DNA of 64,000 nucleotides from Actinomadura macrotermitis (GCF_009604375.1 NZ_WEGH01000005.1:620001-684000), one strand, 5' to 3'; shown: positions 1 through 8,122, numbered from the stretch's first letter. Numbers and translations are program-made. The notes: generated from the sequence alone by a model not told the origin.

Positions 1-217
1 CTGGGACCACGCCCGCGAGGAGATCGACGCGGCGCTCGCCGCGGCCCCGGGCAACGGCCCGGTGCTGCTCTACGCGGCCCGGATCGCCGAGCTGCGCGGC
101 GACCGGGCGGCCGCCGCCGACCGGGCCGGGCGCGCCAAGGACGCCACCGCGCCGCGGCTCCCGCGCCATCAGGGCGAGGAGGCCGACCGGCTCCTCGGCC
201 GGCTCCACGGCCACTGA
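1..217 (+). CDS. C-terminal end of a TPR-like protein (partial)
   Basis: The first 217 bases hold an open frame (first full codon at 2) ending in TGA at 215-217. The roughly 71 residues visible are Ala/Arg/Glu-rich helices with a pattern like a tetratricopeptide hairpin (EIDAALAAAPGNGPVLLYAAR), then a basic tail ending RLHGH. The start lies outside the window, so function cannot be assigned. The 3' end overlaps the convergent gene at 169-837 by 49 bp. TPR is an inference from helix periodicity and the PGN turn after a nine-residue helix. Confidence 0.6.
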   Translation, partial: WDHAREEIDAALAAAPGNGPVLLYAARIAELRGDRAAAADRAGRAKDATAPRLPRHQGEEADRLLGRLHGH

Positions 218-837
218 CGCCGGGCGCGGACGGGGCCGGCGAGTGCGCTCTCGTCCGGCGCCTCCTCCTCCGGCGCGTCCCCGCCCGCCAGCACCGGGCC
301 GAGGGCGCGCTGGAGCTCGACCGTCCAGGTGTCCAGCCCGGTGAAGTCGACCTCGCCGTTGACGTTGCCGCCCGCCGCCGGCTCACCGTTCTGCGGCTCG
401 TCCCAGACGATGGCGTTCCCGAGCGCGACGACGAGCCCGGCGGTCGCCGCGGCGACCTGGCGGGCGGCGTGCGCGGCCCGCTCGCCGCCGGGCCCGGCGG
501 CGTACAGCGCGGCGGCCAGCGCCGTCTCCTCGGCCACGGTCACCGCCTCGTCGTGCAGGACCGCCATCCGGGCGCGCAGGTCGGCCCGGTAGCCGTCGCC
601 GAGCATCCGCACGTCGGCCTCGACCCGGGCCGAGGTCTTCAGCACCCGGCTCCACAGGGCGCGCCGCTCGGCGTCCAGCTCGGCGCGCCGGGCGCGGCGC
701 CGGGCGGCCTCCTTCTCCTCCTGCTGCCTGCGCTCGCGCCGGTTCGCCTGCCGGTCGGCCAGGGCGACGGCGCCGAGGGCCGAGCCGGCCGCCCCGGCGG
801 TGGTGACCAGCGTGGTCCACAGGACGACATCGGGCAT
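169..837 (-). CDS. Membrane-anchored coiled-coil protein of unknown function
   Basis: 222 aa if started at the ATG at 837, which has GGGAGG 8 nt upstream; an in-frame upstream ATG at 885 lacks such a site. Residues 3-25 form one hydrophobic segment (VVLWTTLVTTAGAAGSALGA). A long highly charged Arg/Glu/Ala helix follows (about 27-75), then more helix and an acidic C-terminus (GDAPEEEAPDE) with a basic Trp-containing tail. The topology suggests a short N-terminal anchor and a cytoplasmic coiled coil. I recognise no domain. It converges on, and overlaps by 49 bp, the gene ending at 217. Confidence 0.7.
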   Translation of the reverse strand: MPDVVLWTTLVTTAGAAGSALGAVALADRQANRRERRQQEEKEAARRRARRAELDAERRALWSRVLKTSARVEADVRMLGDGYRADLRARMAVLHDEAVTVAEETALAAALYAAGPGGERAAHAARQVAAATAGLVVALGNAIVWDEPQNGEPAAGGNVNGEVDFTGLDTWTVELQRALGPVLAGGDAPEEEAPDESALAGPVRARRQWPWSRPRSRSASSP

Positions 838-881
838 GGGCGCAGCCTCCCACCGCCGTGCCGGCGGCACCGCGCCACCGG

Positions 882-1955
882 TCACATTTGGACGGCGTCT
901 TCCGGCCCGGAGTTCCGCGGCGGGCCGAAGACGTCGTCGCGGGCGTGGTCGAGCGCGGTCAGCACGGCGCCCTGCAGGACGGCGTTGCCTTCCACGGCGC
1001 TCGTGCGGATCTCGGTCGGCGCGGGCGACAGGGCGGCCAGGTGCCCGGCGACGGCGGCGGCGAGGGCCTCGCCGCCGCCGCGCCCGAGGGAGCCGCCGAG
1101 CACGACGAGGCCGGGGTCCAGGACGGCGACGAGCGCGAAGACGCCCTTGGTGATCCGGGCGGCGAACTCGGCCTCGCCGAGGAGGCCGGCCGTGCGGGCC
1201 TCCAGCGCGTGGCAGAACATCTCGCCGTCGACGTCCAGCAGCCCGACCTCGCCCGCGCCGCCGGACGCGCCGCGCCGCACCCGGCCGCCGAGCACGACGG
1301 CCGCGCCGACGCCGTCGTCCAGCCAGAGCAGGGCGAAGTCGGCGCGGCCGGCGGCCGCGCCGGCGCGCTGCTCGGCGACCGCGGCGAGGTTGACCTCGTT
1401 GTCCAGCAGCACCCGGACGCCGAGGCGCTCGCGCAGCGCGGCGGCGAGGTCGGGGCGCCAGCCGGGCATGCCGTTGTCGGCCGCCAGGCCGGTCGCGGGG
1501 TGGACGAGGCCGGGGGCGCCGAACACGACGGTGTGCAGGTCGCGCCCGCCCGCCGCCTCGCCGACGGCGTCCGACAGCAGCGCGGCCAGGTCGGGCGTCC
1601 CGGCGGCGGGCAGGGGGCGCGAGACCGCGCCGACCTCGGCGCCGGTGATGTCGGCGGCCGTCACGTGGACGGCGCCGCGGCGCACGTCGACCCCGGCGAC
1701 GTGGGCGCGGCCGGCCACCAGGCCGTACAGGCGCGCGTTCGGGCCGCGCCGGTCGGCGCCGGTCTCGCCGGCCGCCTCGACGAGCCCGCCCGCGCAGAGC
1801 CGCTCGACCAGGTCCGACACCGTGGGCCGGGACAGGCCGGTGAGCGCGCGCAGCTGGGGCGCGGTCAGCGGGCCGCGCTCCAGCAGCAGGTCCAGCGCGA
1901 GCCGGTCGTTGATCGCGCGGGCCAGCGTGGGGGTGGCGGTCTTCACCCCGGCCAT
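882..1955 (-). CDS. ROK family transcriptional regulator
   Basis: 357 aa. N-terminal winged helix-turn-helix (about residues 15-65: LLLERGPLTAPQLRALTGLS, RPTVSDLVERL), then the ROK sugar-kinase-like fold with a nucleotide/sugar loop (LLDNEVNLAAVAEQRAG) and a C-terminal LVVLGGSLGRGGG element. The canonical ROK zinc site (CxCGxxGCxE) is missing: the corresponding stretch reads GGAGEVGLLDVDGEMFCHA with a single Cys. It may therefore sense its ligand differently or only bind DNA. It is divergent from the MFS gene at 2021 across 65 bp holding two near-palindromes. Most likely it represses itself and the transporter, with a sugar or sugar derivative as inducer. Confidence 0.88.
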   Translation of the reverse strand: MAGVKTATPTLARAINDRLALDLLLERGPLTAPQLRALTGLSRPTVSDLVERLCAGGLVEAAGETGADRRGPNARLYGLVAGRAHVAGVDVRRGAVHVTAADITGAEVGAVSRPLPAAGTPDLAALLSDAVGEAAGGRDLHTVVFGAPGLVHPATGLAADNGMPGWRPDLAAALRERLGVRVLLDNEVNLAAVAEQRAGAAAGRADFALLWLDDGVGAAVVLGGRVRRGASGGAGEVGLLDVDGEMFCHALEARTAGLLGEAEFAARITKGVFALVAVLDPGLVVLGGSLGRGGGEALAAAVAGHLAALSPAPTEIRTSAVEGNAVLQGAVLTALDHARDDVFGPPRNSGPEDAVQM

Positions 1956-1960
1956 ATTAG

Positions 1961-2005
1961 TCAGGGAACCTGCCTGATGCTCTTTTCATCAGGAACCCTG
2001 CCTGT
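1961..2005. promoter_or_regulatory. Tandem operator-like sites between ROK regulator and MFS gene
   Basis: Two imperfect palindromes lie in the 65-bp divergent gap: TCAGGGAACCTGCCTGA at 1961-1977 and TCAGGAACCCTGCCTGT at 1989-2005. They share CAGG-N7-CCTG and are 28 bp apart centre to centre. The second abuts TAGTTT (2006-2011), which could be the -10 of a leaderless MFS transcript starting near 2021. The first lies 5 bp upstream of the ROK start. Binding by the ROK protein is inferred from position and symmetry. Confidence 0.6.
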
Positions 2006-2020
2006 TAGTTTCTGGGAACC

Positions 2021-3214
2021 ATGAACCGGCACCATCGCGCCATCACCCTCGTCTTCGCCCTGCACGGCGCCGTCTCCGGCAGCCTCGCCACCCGCGTCCC
2101 CTGGCTGCAGGACCATCTCGGCCTCGGCCCGTCGGTGCTCGGCCTCGCCCTGCTCTGCCCGTCGGTGGGGGCGTTCCTCGGCATGCCGACGGCCGCGCGG
2201 CTCTCCCACCGGCTCGGCGGCGCGGCCACCACCCGCATCCTGATCGCCCTGTGGTGCGCCGGCCTCGCGCTGCCCGCCCTCGCCCCGGCGCCCGCGTGGC
2301 TGTTCGCGGCGTTCCTGCTGTACGGCGCGACGGCCGGCATGTCCGACGTGGTGATGAACGGCCACGCGGTCGACCTGGAACGGCACCTCGGCCGCTCCAT
2401 CATCTCCGGGCTGCACGGCATGTGGTGCGTCGGCAGCCTCGCGGGCGGCGGCATCGGCATGCTCGCCGCGCACGCGCACCTCGACGCCCGGATCCACCTC
2501 GGCGCGATGTCGGCGGCGCTGCTGGCGGCGGGCCTCGCCGCCGGGCGCGGCCTGTTCACCGGCGGCGGTGAGGTCGGCGCGCCGGTGCCGCGCCGCTTCG
2601 CGCTGCCGTCACGGGCCGTCCTCGGCATCGGGGTGCTCGGGTTCTGCGGCACCTTCGCCGAGGGGGCGAGCGCGGACTGGGCGGCGGTGTACCTCACCGA
2701 GGTCACCGGCGCCGGGCCCGGTCTCGCCGCCGGCGGCTTCCTGGTCTTCGTGCTGTGCATGGCCGCGACGCGCCTCGCGGGCGACCGGCTGATCCGGCGC
2801 TTCGGGCCGGTGGCGGTGGTCCGCGGCGGCGGGGCGGCGGCCGTCCTCGGCGGTGCGCTGGTCGTCACCGCCGTCTCCCCCGTGATGGGCGCCGCCGGGT
2901 TCGCACTGGTCGGGACGGGCGTCGCGACGGTCGTGCCGCTGGTGTTCGCGGCGGCGGGCGCCAGCGGGCCGGCCGCGAGCGAGGGCGTCGCCGGGGTCGC
3001 CACGATCACCTACCTGTCCGGGCTGACCGCGCCCGCGGTCACCGGCTGGGTCGCGGGCGCCGCGTCCTATCCGGCCGCGTTCGCGATGATCACCGCGATG
3101 GCCGGGGCGACGGCGCTGCTGGCCGGCGCGCTGCGTCCGCGCCCCGCTCCCCCGGCGGCCCTCGGCACCCCTTGCGAGCAGGGCGAACGCGAAACTTCGC
3201 CGCGGGACGTGTAG
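2021..3214 (+). CDS. MFS transporter
   Basis: 397 aa with about 12 hydrophobic segments and no signal peptide, typical of major facilitator transporters. Loop 2-3 carries a diverged form of the MFS A-motif (MPTAARLSHRLGG). The overall pattern (GAVSGSLATRVPWLQDHLGLG, then GMWCVGSLAGGGIG) resembles the bacterial MFS group often annotated as YbjJ-like or sugar permeases. Its regulator is probably the divergent ROK protein, so a carbohydrate or derivative is the likely substrate (inference). No Shine-Dalgarno is visible before the ATG, consistent with a leaderless message. Confidence 0.85.
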   Translation: MNRHHRAITLVFALHGAVSGSLATRVPWLQDHLGLGPSVLGLALLCPSVGAFLGMPTAARLSHRLGGAATTRILIALWCAGLALPALAPAPAWLFAAFLLYGATAGMSDVVMNGHAVDLERHLGRSIISGLHGMWCVGSLAGGGIGMLAAHAHLDARIHLGAMSAALLAAGLAAGRGLFTGGGEVGAPVPRRFALPSRAVLGIGVLGFCGTFAEGASADWAAVYLTEVTGAGPGLAAGGFLVFVLCMAATRLAGDRLIRRFGPVAVVRGGGAAAVLGGALVVTAVSPVMGAAGFALVGTGVATVVPLVFAAAGASGPAASEGVAGVATITYLSGLTAPAVTGWVAGAASYPAAFAMITAMAGATALLAGALRPRPAPPAALGTPCEQGERETSPRDV

Positions 3215-3266
3215 GCGGCGGCCAGCGCGGTACAGCCAGGACCGCCCCAGAGGAAAGGCGGATCGC

Positions 3267-3539
3267 ATGCACGTCACCGGGATCATCACCGCACTCGTCA
3301 TCGGCCTGATCATCGGCGCGCTCGGGCGCCTGGTCGTCCCCGGCCGGCAGCACATCCCGATCTGGCTCACGATCGTCATCGGCATCGTCGCCGCGCTGAT
3401 CGGCACCGCCATCGCGGCGGGCCTCGGCGTGGCCGACACCAACGGGATCGACTGGGTCGAACTGGCCATCCAGGTCGTGCTCGCGGCGGTGGGGGTCTTC
3501 GCCGCGGCCGCCCTGTACGCCCGCCGAGGGTCCCACTAG
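3267..3539 (+). CDS. GlsB/YeaQ/YmgE family stress-response membrane protein
   Basis: 90 aa, small integral membrane protein with three hydrophobic segments. The family signature is visible: an N-terminal helix ending GLIIGALGRLVVPGRQ, then IWLTIVIGIVAALIGTAIA. These proteins (transglycosylase-associated, Gls24-linked) are induced by envelope or general stress; their biochemical role is unknown. AGAGGAAAGG precedes the ATG. A strong hairpin terminator follows the stop, so it is probably a single-gene transcript. Confidence 0.88.
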   Translation: MHVTGIITALVIGLIIGALGRLVVPGRQHIPIWLTIVIGIVAALIGTAIAAGLGVADTNGIDWVELAIQVVLAAVGVFAAAALYARRGSH

Positions 3540-3556
3540 CCCTCGGCCAGGAAAGA

Positions 3557-3590
3557 CGGCCGCCGCCCCACCTCCCGGGGGCGGCGGCCG
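3557..3590. terminator. Bidirectional intrinsic terminator
   Basis: Perfect 13-bp inverted repeat CGGCCGCCGCCCC / GGGGCGGCGGCCG with an 8-nt loop, between the convergent ends of the GlsB-like gene (3539) and the ArsR gene (3610). No U-tract, as usual in high-GC actinomycetes. Confidence 0.8.
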
Positions 3591-3609
3591 TCCGCCGTTC
3601 CGGGGGCGG

Positions 3610-4275
3610 CTAGCACCCGGCGATCAGCGCCTCGGCGGCGGGGCCCGGGACCAGGACCCGGTCGGCCGGTCCCGGGCGCAGCAGCCCCCGGGCCGTCAGG
3701 GACCGCAGGATCTCGGCGCCGAGCGCGCCGCCGAGGTGCGGTGTCCCGGAGGTGGAGTCCAGGCAGCCGACGGCCGGGCGCCGCCGCCCGGCGTCCGGCG
3801 GCGCGACGCCGAGCCGGCCGAGTTCCGCCGCGAGCGCGGGCCCCGGCGCGAGCGGCGACTCGGGGCCGGGACCGGGGACCAGGGCGCCGGCCTCGACGAG
3901 ACGCCGGTACAGCAGGACGCCGAGCTCGCCGGCGAGATGGTCGTAGCAGGTCCGGGCCCGCGCGAAGCCCGTCGTCGCCGCCGGGGCGGCCCCGCCGTCC
4001 CCGGCGAGGGCCTCCACCGCCCGGATCAGGTCGGCGGTCCGCTCGGGGTCGGTCAGCCGGTAGAGCGCGGCGCGGCCGACCCGCCGTGTGGCGACCAGCT
4101 CCGCGTCGCGCAGCACGGCCAGGTGGTTGGCGAGGCGCGGTGCGGACACCGCGAAGCGCTCGGCGAGCGCGCTCGCGGGCAGCTCGCGTTCGCGCGCCAG
4201 CTGCCGCAGGACGCCGAAGCGCAGCGGGTCGGCGACGGCGGCGAGCAGCCGCTCGGCCCGTCCGGCGCCGTTCAC
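3610..4275 (-). CDS. ArsR-family winged-helix transcriptional regulator
   Basis: 221 aa from GTG 4275. An in-frame ATG at 4305 (MNYECRADC...) would add 10 residues but starts 6 bp from the divergent gene with no ribosome site, whereas AGGG lies about 12 nt upstream of the GTG. Residues about 5-85 are an ArsR winged helix (AAVADPLRFGVLRQLARE, ALAERFAVSAPRLANHLAVL, VGRAALYRLTD). The C-terminal half is an unassigned Ala/Gly-rich domain with two cysteines (ARTCYDHLAGELGV; VGCLDS), reminiscent of metalloid- or thiol-sensing ArsR members. It is divergent from an MFS exporter with a shared palindrome and probably represses it. Confidence 0.85.
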   Translation of the reverse strand: MNGAGRAERLLAAVADPLRFGVLRQLARERELPASALAERFAVSAPRLANHLAVLRDAELVATRRVGRAALYRLTDPERTADLIRAVEALAGDGGAAPAATTGFARARTCYDHLAGELGVLLYRRLVEAGALVPGPGPESPLAPGPALAAELGRLGVAPPDAGRRRPAVGCLDSTSGTPHLGGALGAEILRSLTARGLLRPGPADRVLVPGPAAEALIAGC

Positions 4276-4317
4276 TTGACAATCCGCCCTACATTCATAG
4301 TTCATATTAACATGAAT
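4276..4317 (+). promoter_or_regulatory. Promoter with overlapping ArsR-type operator
   Basis: A consensus -35 TTGACA (4276-4281), a 16-nt spacer, then a -10-like TAGTTC (4298-4303) ending 8 nt before the MFS ATG at 4312, giving a leaderless or near-leaderless transcript. An inverted repeat TTCAT-N6-ATGAA spans 4301-4316, nested in a wider ATTCAT...ATGAAT (4293-4317). This is the usual ArsR half-site pattern. It covers the -10 and start site, so a bound regulator would block initiation for both genes. Confidence 0.7.
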
Positions 4318-5541
4318 CGTGACAGCGGCAGGATCGTCCGGCGGCTGCTGCTGGGCAGCGGGATCAACGGGGTCGGCGGCGGCGTCTGGTTCACGGTGTG
4401 GGCGCTGTACCTCACCCGTGACCTCGGCATGCCCCCCGGCCGCGTGGGCCTCGCGCTGATGGCGGCGGGGACGGCCGGCCTCGTGCTCGCGCTGCCGACC
4501 GGCGCGCTCGCCGACCGGCACGGCGCGCGCCGCGTGCTGATGCTGCTCCACCTGGTGCGGGCCGCCGCGGCCCTCGCCTACCTGCTGGTGGACGGCCTGG
4601 CCGGGCTCATCGCCGTCGCCGCGGTGTTCAACGGCGCGCAGGTCGTCGGCACCGGCGTCAACGGGGCGCTCGTGGCGGGGCTGTTCGAGGGCGCCGGGCG
4701 CATCGGCGTGCTGGCCCGGATCCGGGCGGTGGTGCACGGCGGCAACACCCTCGGCGCGGCGGGCGGGGCGCTGGTGCTCACGGTCGACGAGCACTGGGCC
4801 TACGTCGCCGCCATCGTCTTCAACGCGGCCACCTTCCTCGCCGCGGCCGCCCTGCTGCGCGGGGTGCCCGAGGCCGCCACCACCGGGCGCACCGCGCGCT
4901 GGGCGGGCCTGCGCGGCGCGGCGATCCGCGACCTGCCCTACATCGCGGTGATGGCCCCGGTGGCGGGGCTGTCGCTGTGCTGGGCGATGCTGTCCACCGG
5001 CGTCCCGCTGTGGGTGTCGGAGCACACCGCCGCGCGGCCCGCCGTCGCCGCCGGGGCCGTCGTGGTCAGCTCCCTGCTCATCGCCGCGCTGCAGACGCCG
5101 GTCAGCGTCCGCGTCCGCGACACCGCCCGCGCGGCCCGCGCGGCGGCGCTCGCCGGGGTGCTGCTGGCGGTCGGCTGCCTGCTGCTGACCGGCGCGTCCG
5201 GGACGACCGCCGCCGTCGCCGTGGTGGTCGTCGCGCTGGCGGTGCTGGCGCACGTGGCCGGCGAGCTGCTGTTCGTCGCGGGCCAGTGGCAGCTGTCGCT
5301 GGCGCTCATGCGCGAGGACCGCCGGGGCGAGTACCAGGGGCTGAACGCCGCGCTCACCGGCGTCGTGCAGACCTTCGCCCCGGCCCTCGTCGCGGCCCTG
5401 GTCGGCGGCCTGGCCGGCGTGGGCTGGGTGCTGCTGGCCGCGGTCTTCCTGGCGTGCGGCGCGCCCGTCGTCCCGCTCGCCCGGCGGGCGGCGCGGTCCC
5501 GGCCCGCCGCGGCCGGGGCGCCGCCGGCCCCGGTCGGGTGA
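4312..5541 (+). CDS. MFS transporter (drug/multidrug efflux type)
   Basis: 409 aa with about 12 membrane segments. Cytoplasmic loop 2-3 has the MFS signature GALADRHGARRVLM, and the N-terminal half matches MDR-type exporters (WALYLTRDLGMPPGRVGLAL). A basic/proline tail ends the protein. The start at 4312 follows a TTGACA promoter directly and the ATG lies inside the operator palindrome. It converges with the NmrA-like gene, 10 bp between stops. Control by the divergent ArsR protein suggests efflux of a toxic compound, but the substrate cannot be told from sequence. Confidence 0.87.
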   Translation: MNRDSGRIVRRLLLGSGINGVGGGVWFTVWALYLTRDLGMPPGRVGLALMAAGTAGLVLALPTGALADRHGARRVLMLLHLVRAAAALAYLLVDGLAGLIAVAAVFNGAQVVGTGVNGALVAGLFEGAGRIGVLARIRAVVHGGNTLGAAGGALVLTVDEHWAYVAAIVFNAATFLAAAALLRGVPEAATTGRTARWAGLRGAAIRDLPYIAVMAPVAGLSLCWAMLSTGVPLWVSEHTAARPAVAAGAVVVSSLLIAALQTPVSVRVRDTARAARAAALAGVLLAVGCLLLTGASGTTAAVAVVVVALAVLAHVAGELLFVAGQWQLSLALMREDRRGEYQGLNAALTGVVQTFAPALVAALVGGLAGVGWVLLAAVFLACGAPVVPLARRAARSRPAAAGAPPAPVG

Positions 5542-5551
5542 GCCGGGCCCG

Positions 5552-6421
5552 TCAGGCGTTCCAGACGCCGGTCGCCGCGGCCGCCGCGGCGAAGTCGGCG
5601 AAGTCGGTGGCCTCGCGGCCGAGGGCGCGCCGGACCCCGTCCTGCGGCTCGGCGTTGCGGCCGTCCAGGACGGTGCCGAACAGGTAGGTCAGGAACCCGA
5701 CGTACTCCTGCGGCACCTGGTGCTCCTTCAGGACGGCCGCGTAGTCCTCCAGCGGGACCGGCACGTAGGCGATCTCCCGCCCGGCGGCCCGGCCGATCTC
5801 GGCGACGGCCTCGGCGAAGGTGAGGGCGCGCGGCCCGGTCAGCTCGTAGACCCGGCCGGCGTGCCCGTCCTCGGTGAGCGCGGCGACCGCGACGTCGGCG
5901 ATGTCCCCGGCGTCCACGAACGGCTCGGGGACGTCGCCGGCGGGCAGCACGACCTCGCCGCCGAGGACCGGCTCCAGCAGGTAGTCCTCGGTGAAGTTCT
6001 GCGCGAACCAGGAGGCCCGCACGATCGTCCACTCCGGGCCCGCCTCGCGGACGATGTCCTCCGACGCCCGGGCCTCCTCCTCGCCGCGGCCCGACAGCAG
6101 CACGATCCGGCGCACCCCCGCCGCGACGGCCGCGCCGGTGAAGGCGCGGACGGCCTCGGGCGCGCCGGGCACCGCGAGGTCGGGCACGTAGGCGAGGTAG
6201 ACGGCCGCGACGCCCTCCAGGGCCGGCGCCCAGGTGGACTCGTCGGTCCAGTCGAAGCCGGTCGCGGCCGAGCGGGAGCCGATCCGCACCGGGACGCCGC
6301 GCGCCTCCAGCCGCTCGGCGACGCGGCGGCCGGTCTTGCCGGTCCCGGCGAGCACGAGGGTGAGGCCCGTGGTGGCGACGACGGTGGCGGTGGCGGCGGT
6401 GATGTTCTCGTTGTTCGTCAT
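5552..6421 (-). CDS. NmrA-like NAD(P)-binding oxidoreductase
   Basis: 289 aa. A short polar/Thr-rich N-terminus precedes the Rossmann glycine motif (LVLAGTGKTGRRVAERL, about 22-38), followed by the atypical-SDR/NmrA pattern: GSRSAATGFDW, IVLLSGRG, TIVRASWFAQNF and PFVDAGDIADVA. These are typical of NAD(P)H-dependent quinone-reductase-like or redox-sensing NmrA proteins. The classical SDR YxxxK catalytic pair is absent, as in this group. It is divergent from an AraC-family regulator 82 bp away, which probably controls it. Confidence 0.85.
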   Translation of the reverse strand: MTNNENITAATATVVATTGLTLVLAGTGKTGRRVAERLEARGVPVRIGSRSAATGFDWTDESTWAPALEGVAAVYLAYVPDLAVPGAPEAVRAFTGAAVAAGVRRIVLLSGRGEEEARASEDIVREAGPEWTIVRASWFAQNFTEDYLLEPVLGGEVVLPAGDVPEPFVDAGDIADVAVAALTEDGHAGRVYELTGPRALTFAEAVAEIGRAAGREIAYVPVPLEDYAAVLKEHQVPQEYVGFLTYLFGTVLDGRNAEPQDGVRRALGREATDFADFAAAAAATGVWNA

Positions 6422-6490
6422 GTCCCCGAGTCAAGCCGCGCAAGATCGTTGAGGACATCGCCGAGAGGCGCGGCCGCATACGCGAGCGTC

Positions 6491-6504
6491 TACGCTGCCC
6501 ACCA
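6491..6504 (+). promoter_or_regulatory. Leaderless promoter of the AraC gene
   Basis: TACGCT (6491-6496), a good -10, ends exactly 7 nt before the ATG at 6504, so transcription would begin at the A of the start codon. No Shine-Dalgarno is present. The -35 region is weak. Confidence 0.5.
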
Positions 6505-7433
6505 TGGACGCGCTGGCGGATCTGCTCGACGGGCCGAGGGCGCGCGGGGCGTTCCTGCTCCGCTCGGCGCTGTCGCCGCCGTGGTCGGTGCGCGTCCGGG
6601 ACGAGGCGCCGCTCTGCCTGGTCGCGATGGTCCGGGACGACGCCTGGATCCTGCCCGAGGACGGCGCCCCGGTGCGGCTGCGGCCCGGCGACGTCGCGAT
6701 CGCCCGCGGGCCCGCGCCGTACACGGTGGCCGACGACCCCGCCACGCCCCCGCAGATCGTGATCCACCCCGGGCAGCGCTGCACGGCCCCGGACGGCACG
6801 AGCATGTCGGAGGCGATGGACCTCGGCGTGCGCAGCTGGGGCAACGACCCGGACGGCTCCGCGGTGATGCTGATCGGCGCCTACCAGCTGCGCGGCGCGG
6901 TCACCCACCGGCTGCTGGCGGCGCTGCCGCCGCTGCTGGTGGTGCCGGCCGACGCGCTGGAGTCGCCGCTGGTCGCGCTGCTCGGCCAGGAGATCGTCAA
7001 GGACGAGCCGGGCCAGGACGTCGTGCTGGACCGGCTGCTGGACCTGCTGCTCATCGCCGTGCTGCGCACCTGGTTCGCCCGGCCCGAGGCGCGGGCGCCC
7101 GGCTGGTACCGGGCGCACGGCGACCCGGTCGTCGGCCCGGCGCTGCGGCTGCTGCACGGCGACCCCGCCCGCGGGTGGACGGTCGCCGGCCTGGCCGCCG
7201 AGGTCGGGGTGTCGCGGGCGGCGCTCGGCCGGCGGTTCACCGCGCTGGCCGGCGAGCCGCCGATGGCCTATCTGACCGGGCTGCGGCTGGCGCAGGCCGC
7301 CGACCTGCTGCGCGAGTCCGACGCCACGCTGGAGGCGATCGCCCGGCGGGTCGGGTACGGGACCGCGTTCGCGCTCAGCACGGCGTTCAAGCGCGCGCAC
7401 GGCGTCAGCCCGCAGGAGTACCGGGCCGGTTGA
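6504..7433 (+). CDS. AraC-family regulator with cupin sensor domain
   Basis: 309 aa. Residues about 5-170 form an AraC cupin-type ligand domain (LRPGDVAIARGPAPYTVADD, then HPGQRC). Residues about 215-308 hold the double HTH: WTVAGLAAEVGVSRAALGRRF, then the AraC signature AIARRVGYGTAFALSTAFKR ending GVSPQEYRAG. This subgroup commonly lies beside an NmrA/SDR-type oxidoreductase, as here, and activates it in response to small molecules. It probably regulates the divergent gene at 5552-6421 (inference). Confidence 0.9.
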   Translation: MDALADLLDGPRARGAFLLRSALSPPWSVRVRDEAPLCLVAMVRDDAWILPEDGAPVRLRPGDVAIARGPAPYTVADDPATPPQIVIHPGQRCTAPDGTSMSEAMDLGVRSWGNDPDGSAVMLIGAYQLRGAVTHRLLAALPPLLVVPADALESPLVALLGQEIVKDEPGQDVVLDRLLDLLLIAVLRTWFARPEARAPGWYRAHGDPVVGPALRLLHGDPARGWTVAGLAAEVGVSRAALGRRFTALAGEPPMAYLTGLRLAQAADLLRESDATLEAIARRVGYGTAFALSTAFKRAHGVSPQEYRAG

Positions 7434-7527
7434 GCGCCGGGCGCCGGTCACGTCGGCGTTTCCTGCCTGTCCGGCCGCTTTGCCTGTGACATGATGCGGG
7501 ACACATCGGACCGACACGAGGAGTGAG

Positions 7528-7758
7528 ATGACCACCAAGCCTGCCGAGGAGGGCGACCTCGCGGCCGTGTTCTCCCGGGCGGACCTCGGCGGAGACGACC
7601 GGCTCGACCTGATGGAGTTCACGCTCGTCATGGAGAGCCTCGGCATGACCTGGACGCGGGCCGAGCTCCAGGACAGGTTCGAGAAGGCCGACACCAACCA
7701 TGACGGCTTCATCTCCTTCCCCGAGTTCCGCGCGCTGATGGACGCCCAGGGCGCGTGA
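7528..7758 (+). CDS. Small EF-hand calcium-binding protein
   Basis: 76 aa. Two EF-hand loops are visible. The second (DTNHDGFISFPE, about residues 55-66) is canonical, with acidic or oxygen ligands at positions 1, 3, 5, 9 and 12, Gly at 6 and Ile at 8. The first (DLGGDDRLDLME) is degenerate: position 3 is Gly and position 6 is Asp. It is cytoplasmic with no signal peptide. GAGGAGTGAG precedes the ATG. Such small calmodulin-like proteins occur in actinomycetes and may buffer or sense Ca2+; no target is suggested by the neighbours. Confidence 0.9.
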   Translation: MTTKPAEEGDLAAVFSRADLGGDDRLDLMEFTLVMESLGMTWTRAELQDRFEKADTNHDGFISFPEFRALMDAQGA

Positions 7759-7810
7759 CACCGGTGCCCGTGTGACGCTTGAGGTCGCGCGGGGCGGGAA
7801 CGGCACCGGC

Positions 7811-8122
7811 ATGAACAAGCCGAACGAGGAATCAGTGGCCCCGGAGCCGGCGGAGCCGTCCGAGGCGTACGACATCGGCGGCGGCCGCCGCGGCCGCGGC
7901 CGCGAGCACGGCGGCGGGCCCGATGAGGGCCCGTCCGCCCGCGCGGCCGGCGGCCCGGAGACCGAGGCCGGGCGCTCTCCCGCCGAGGAGGTCGTGCAGG
8001 AGTCCGGGCAGGGGCCGGACGACGGCGACTTCACCGACGAGTTCCGCCCCGAGCCCGTGCGCCAGCGCCCGTCCGCGGGTCAGGAGGGGCAGGCGGAAGG
8101 CCCCCAGGTGGAGCCGGAATAG
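7811..8122 (+). CDS. Small intrinsically disordered acidic protein
   Basis: 103 aa from ATG 7811; an in-frame GTG at 7772 would add 13 residues. The composition is Glu/Gly/Pro/Arg-rich with almost no hydrophobic core, so the protein is probably disordered. A Gly/Arg patch (GGGRRGRGREHGGG) near residue 25 is followed by a long acidic Glu/Pro/Gln tail. No domain is recognisable. It sits between the EF-hand gene and the DUF4235/YihY pair, all in one direction. That it is a gene at all rests on codon structure and spacing, so confidence is moderate. Confidence 0.5.
   Translation: MNKPNEESVAPEPAEPSEAYDIGGGRRGRGREHGGGPDEGPSARAAGGPETEAGRSPAEEVVQESGQGPDDGDFTDEFRPEPVRQRPSAGQEGQAEGPQVEPE

Noticed and set aside
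3610..5253. 547-codon frame placing the ArsR regulator behind a long upstream extension
   Set aside because: The extension is antisense to the MFS gene; the HTH begins properly after GTG 4275 or ATG 4305.
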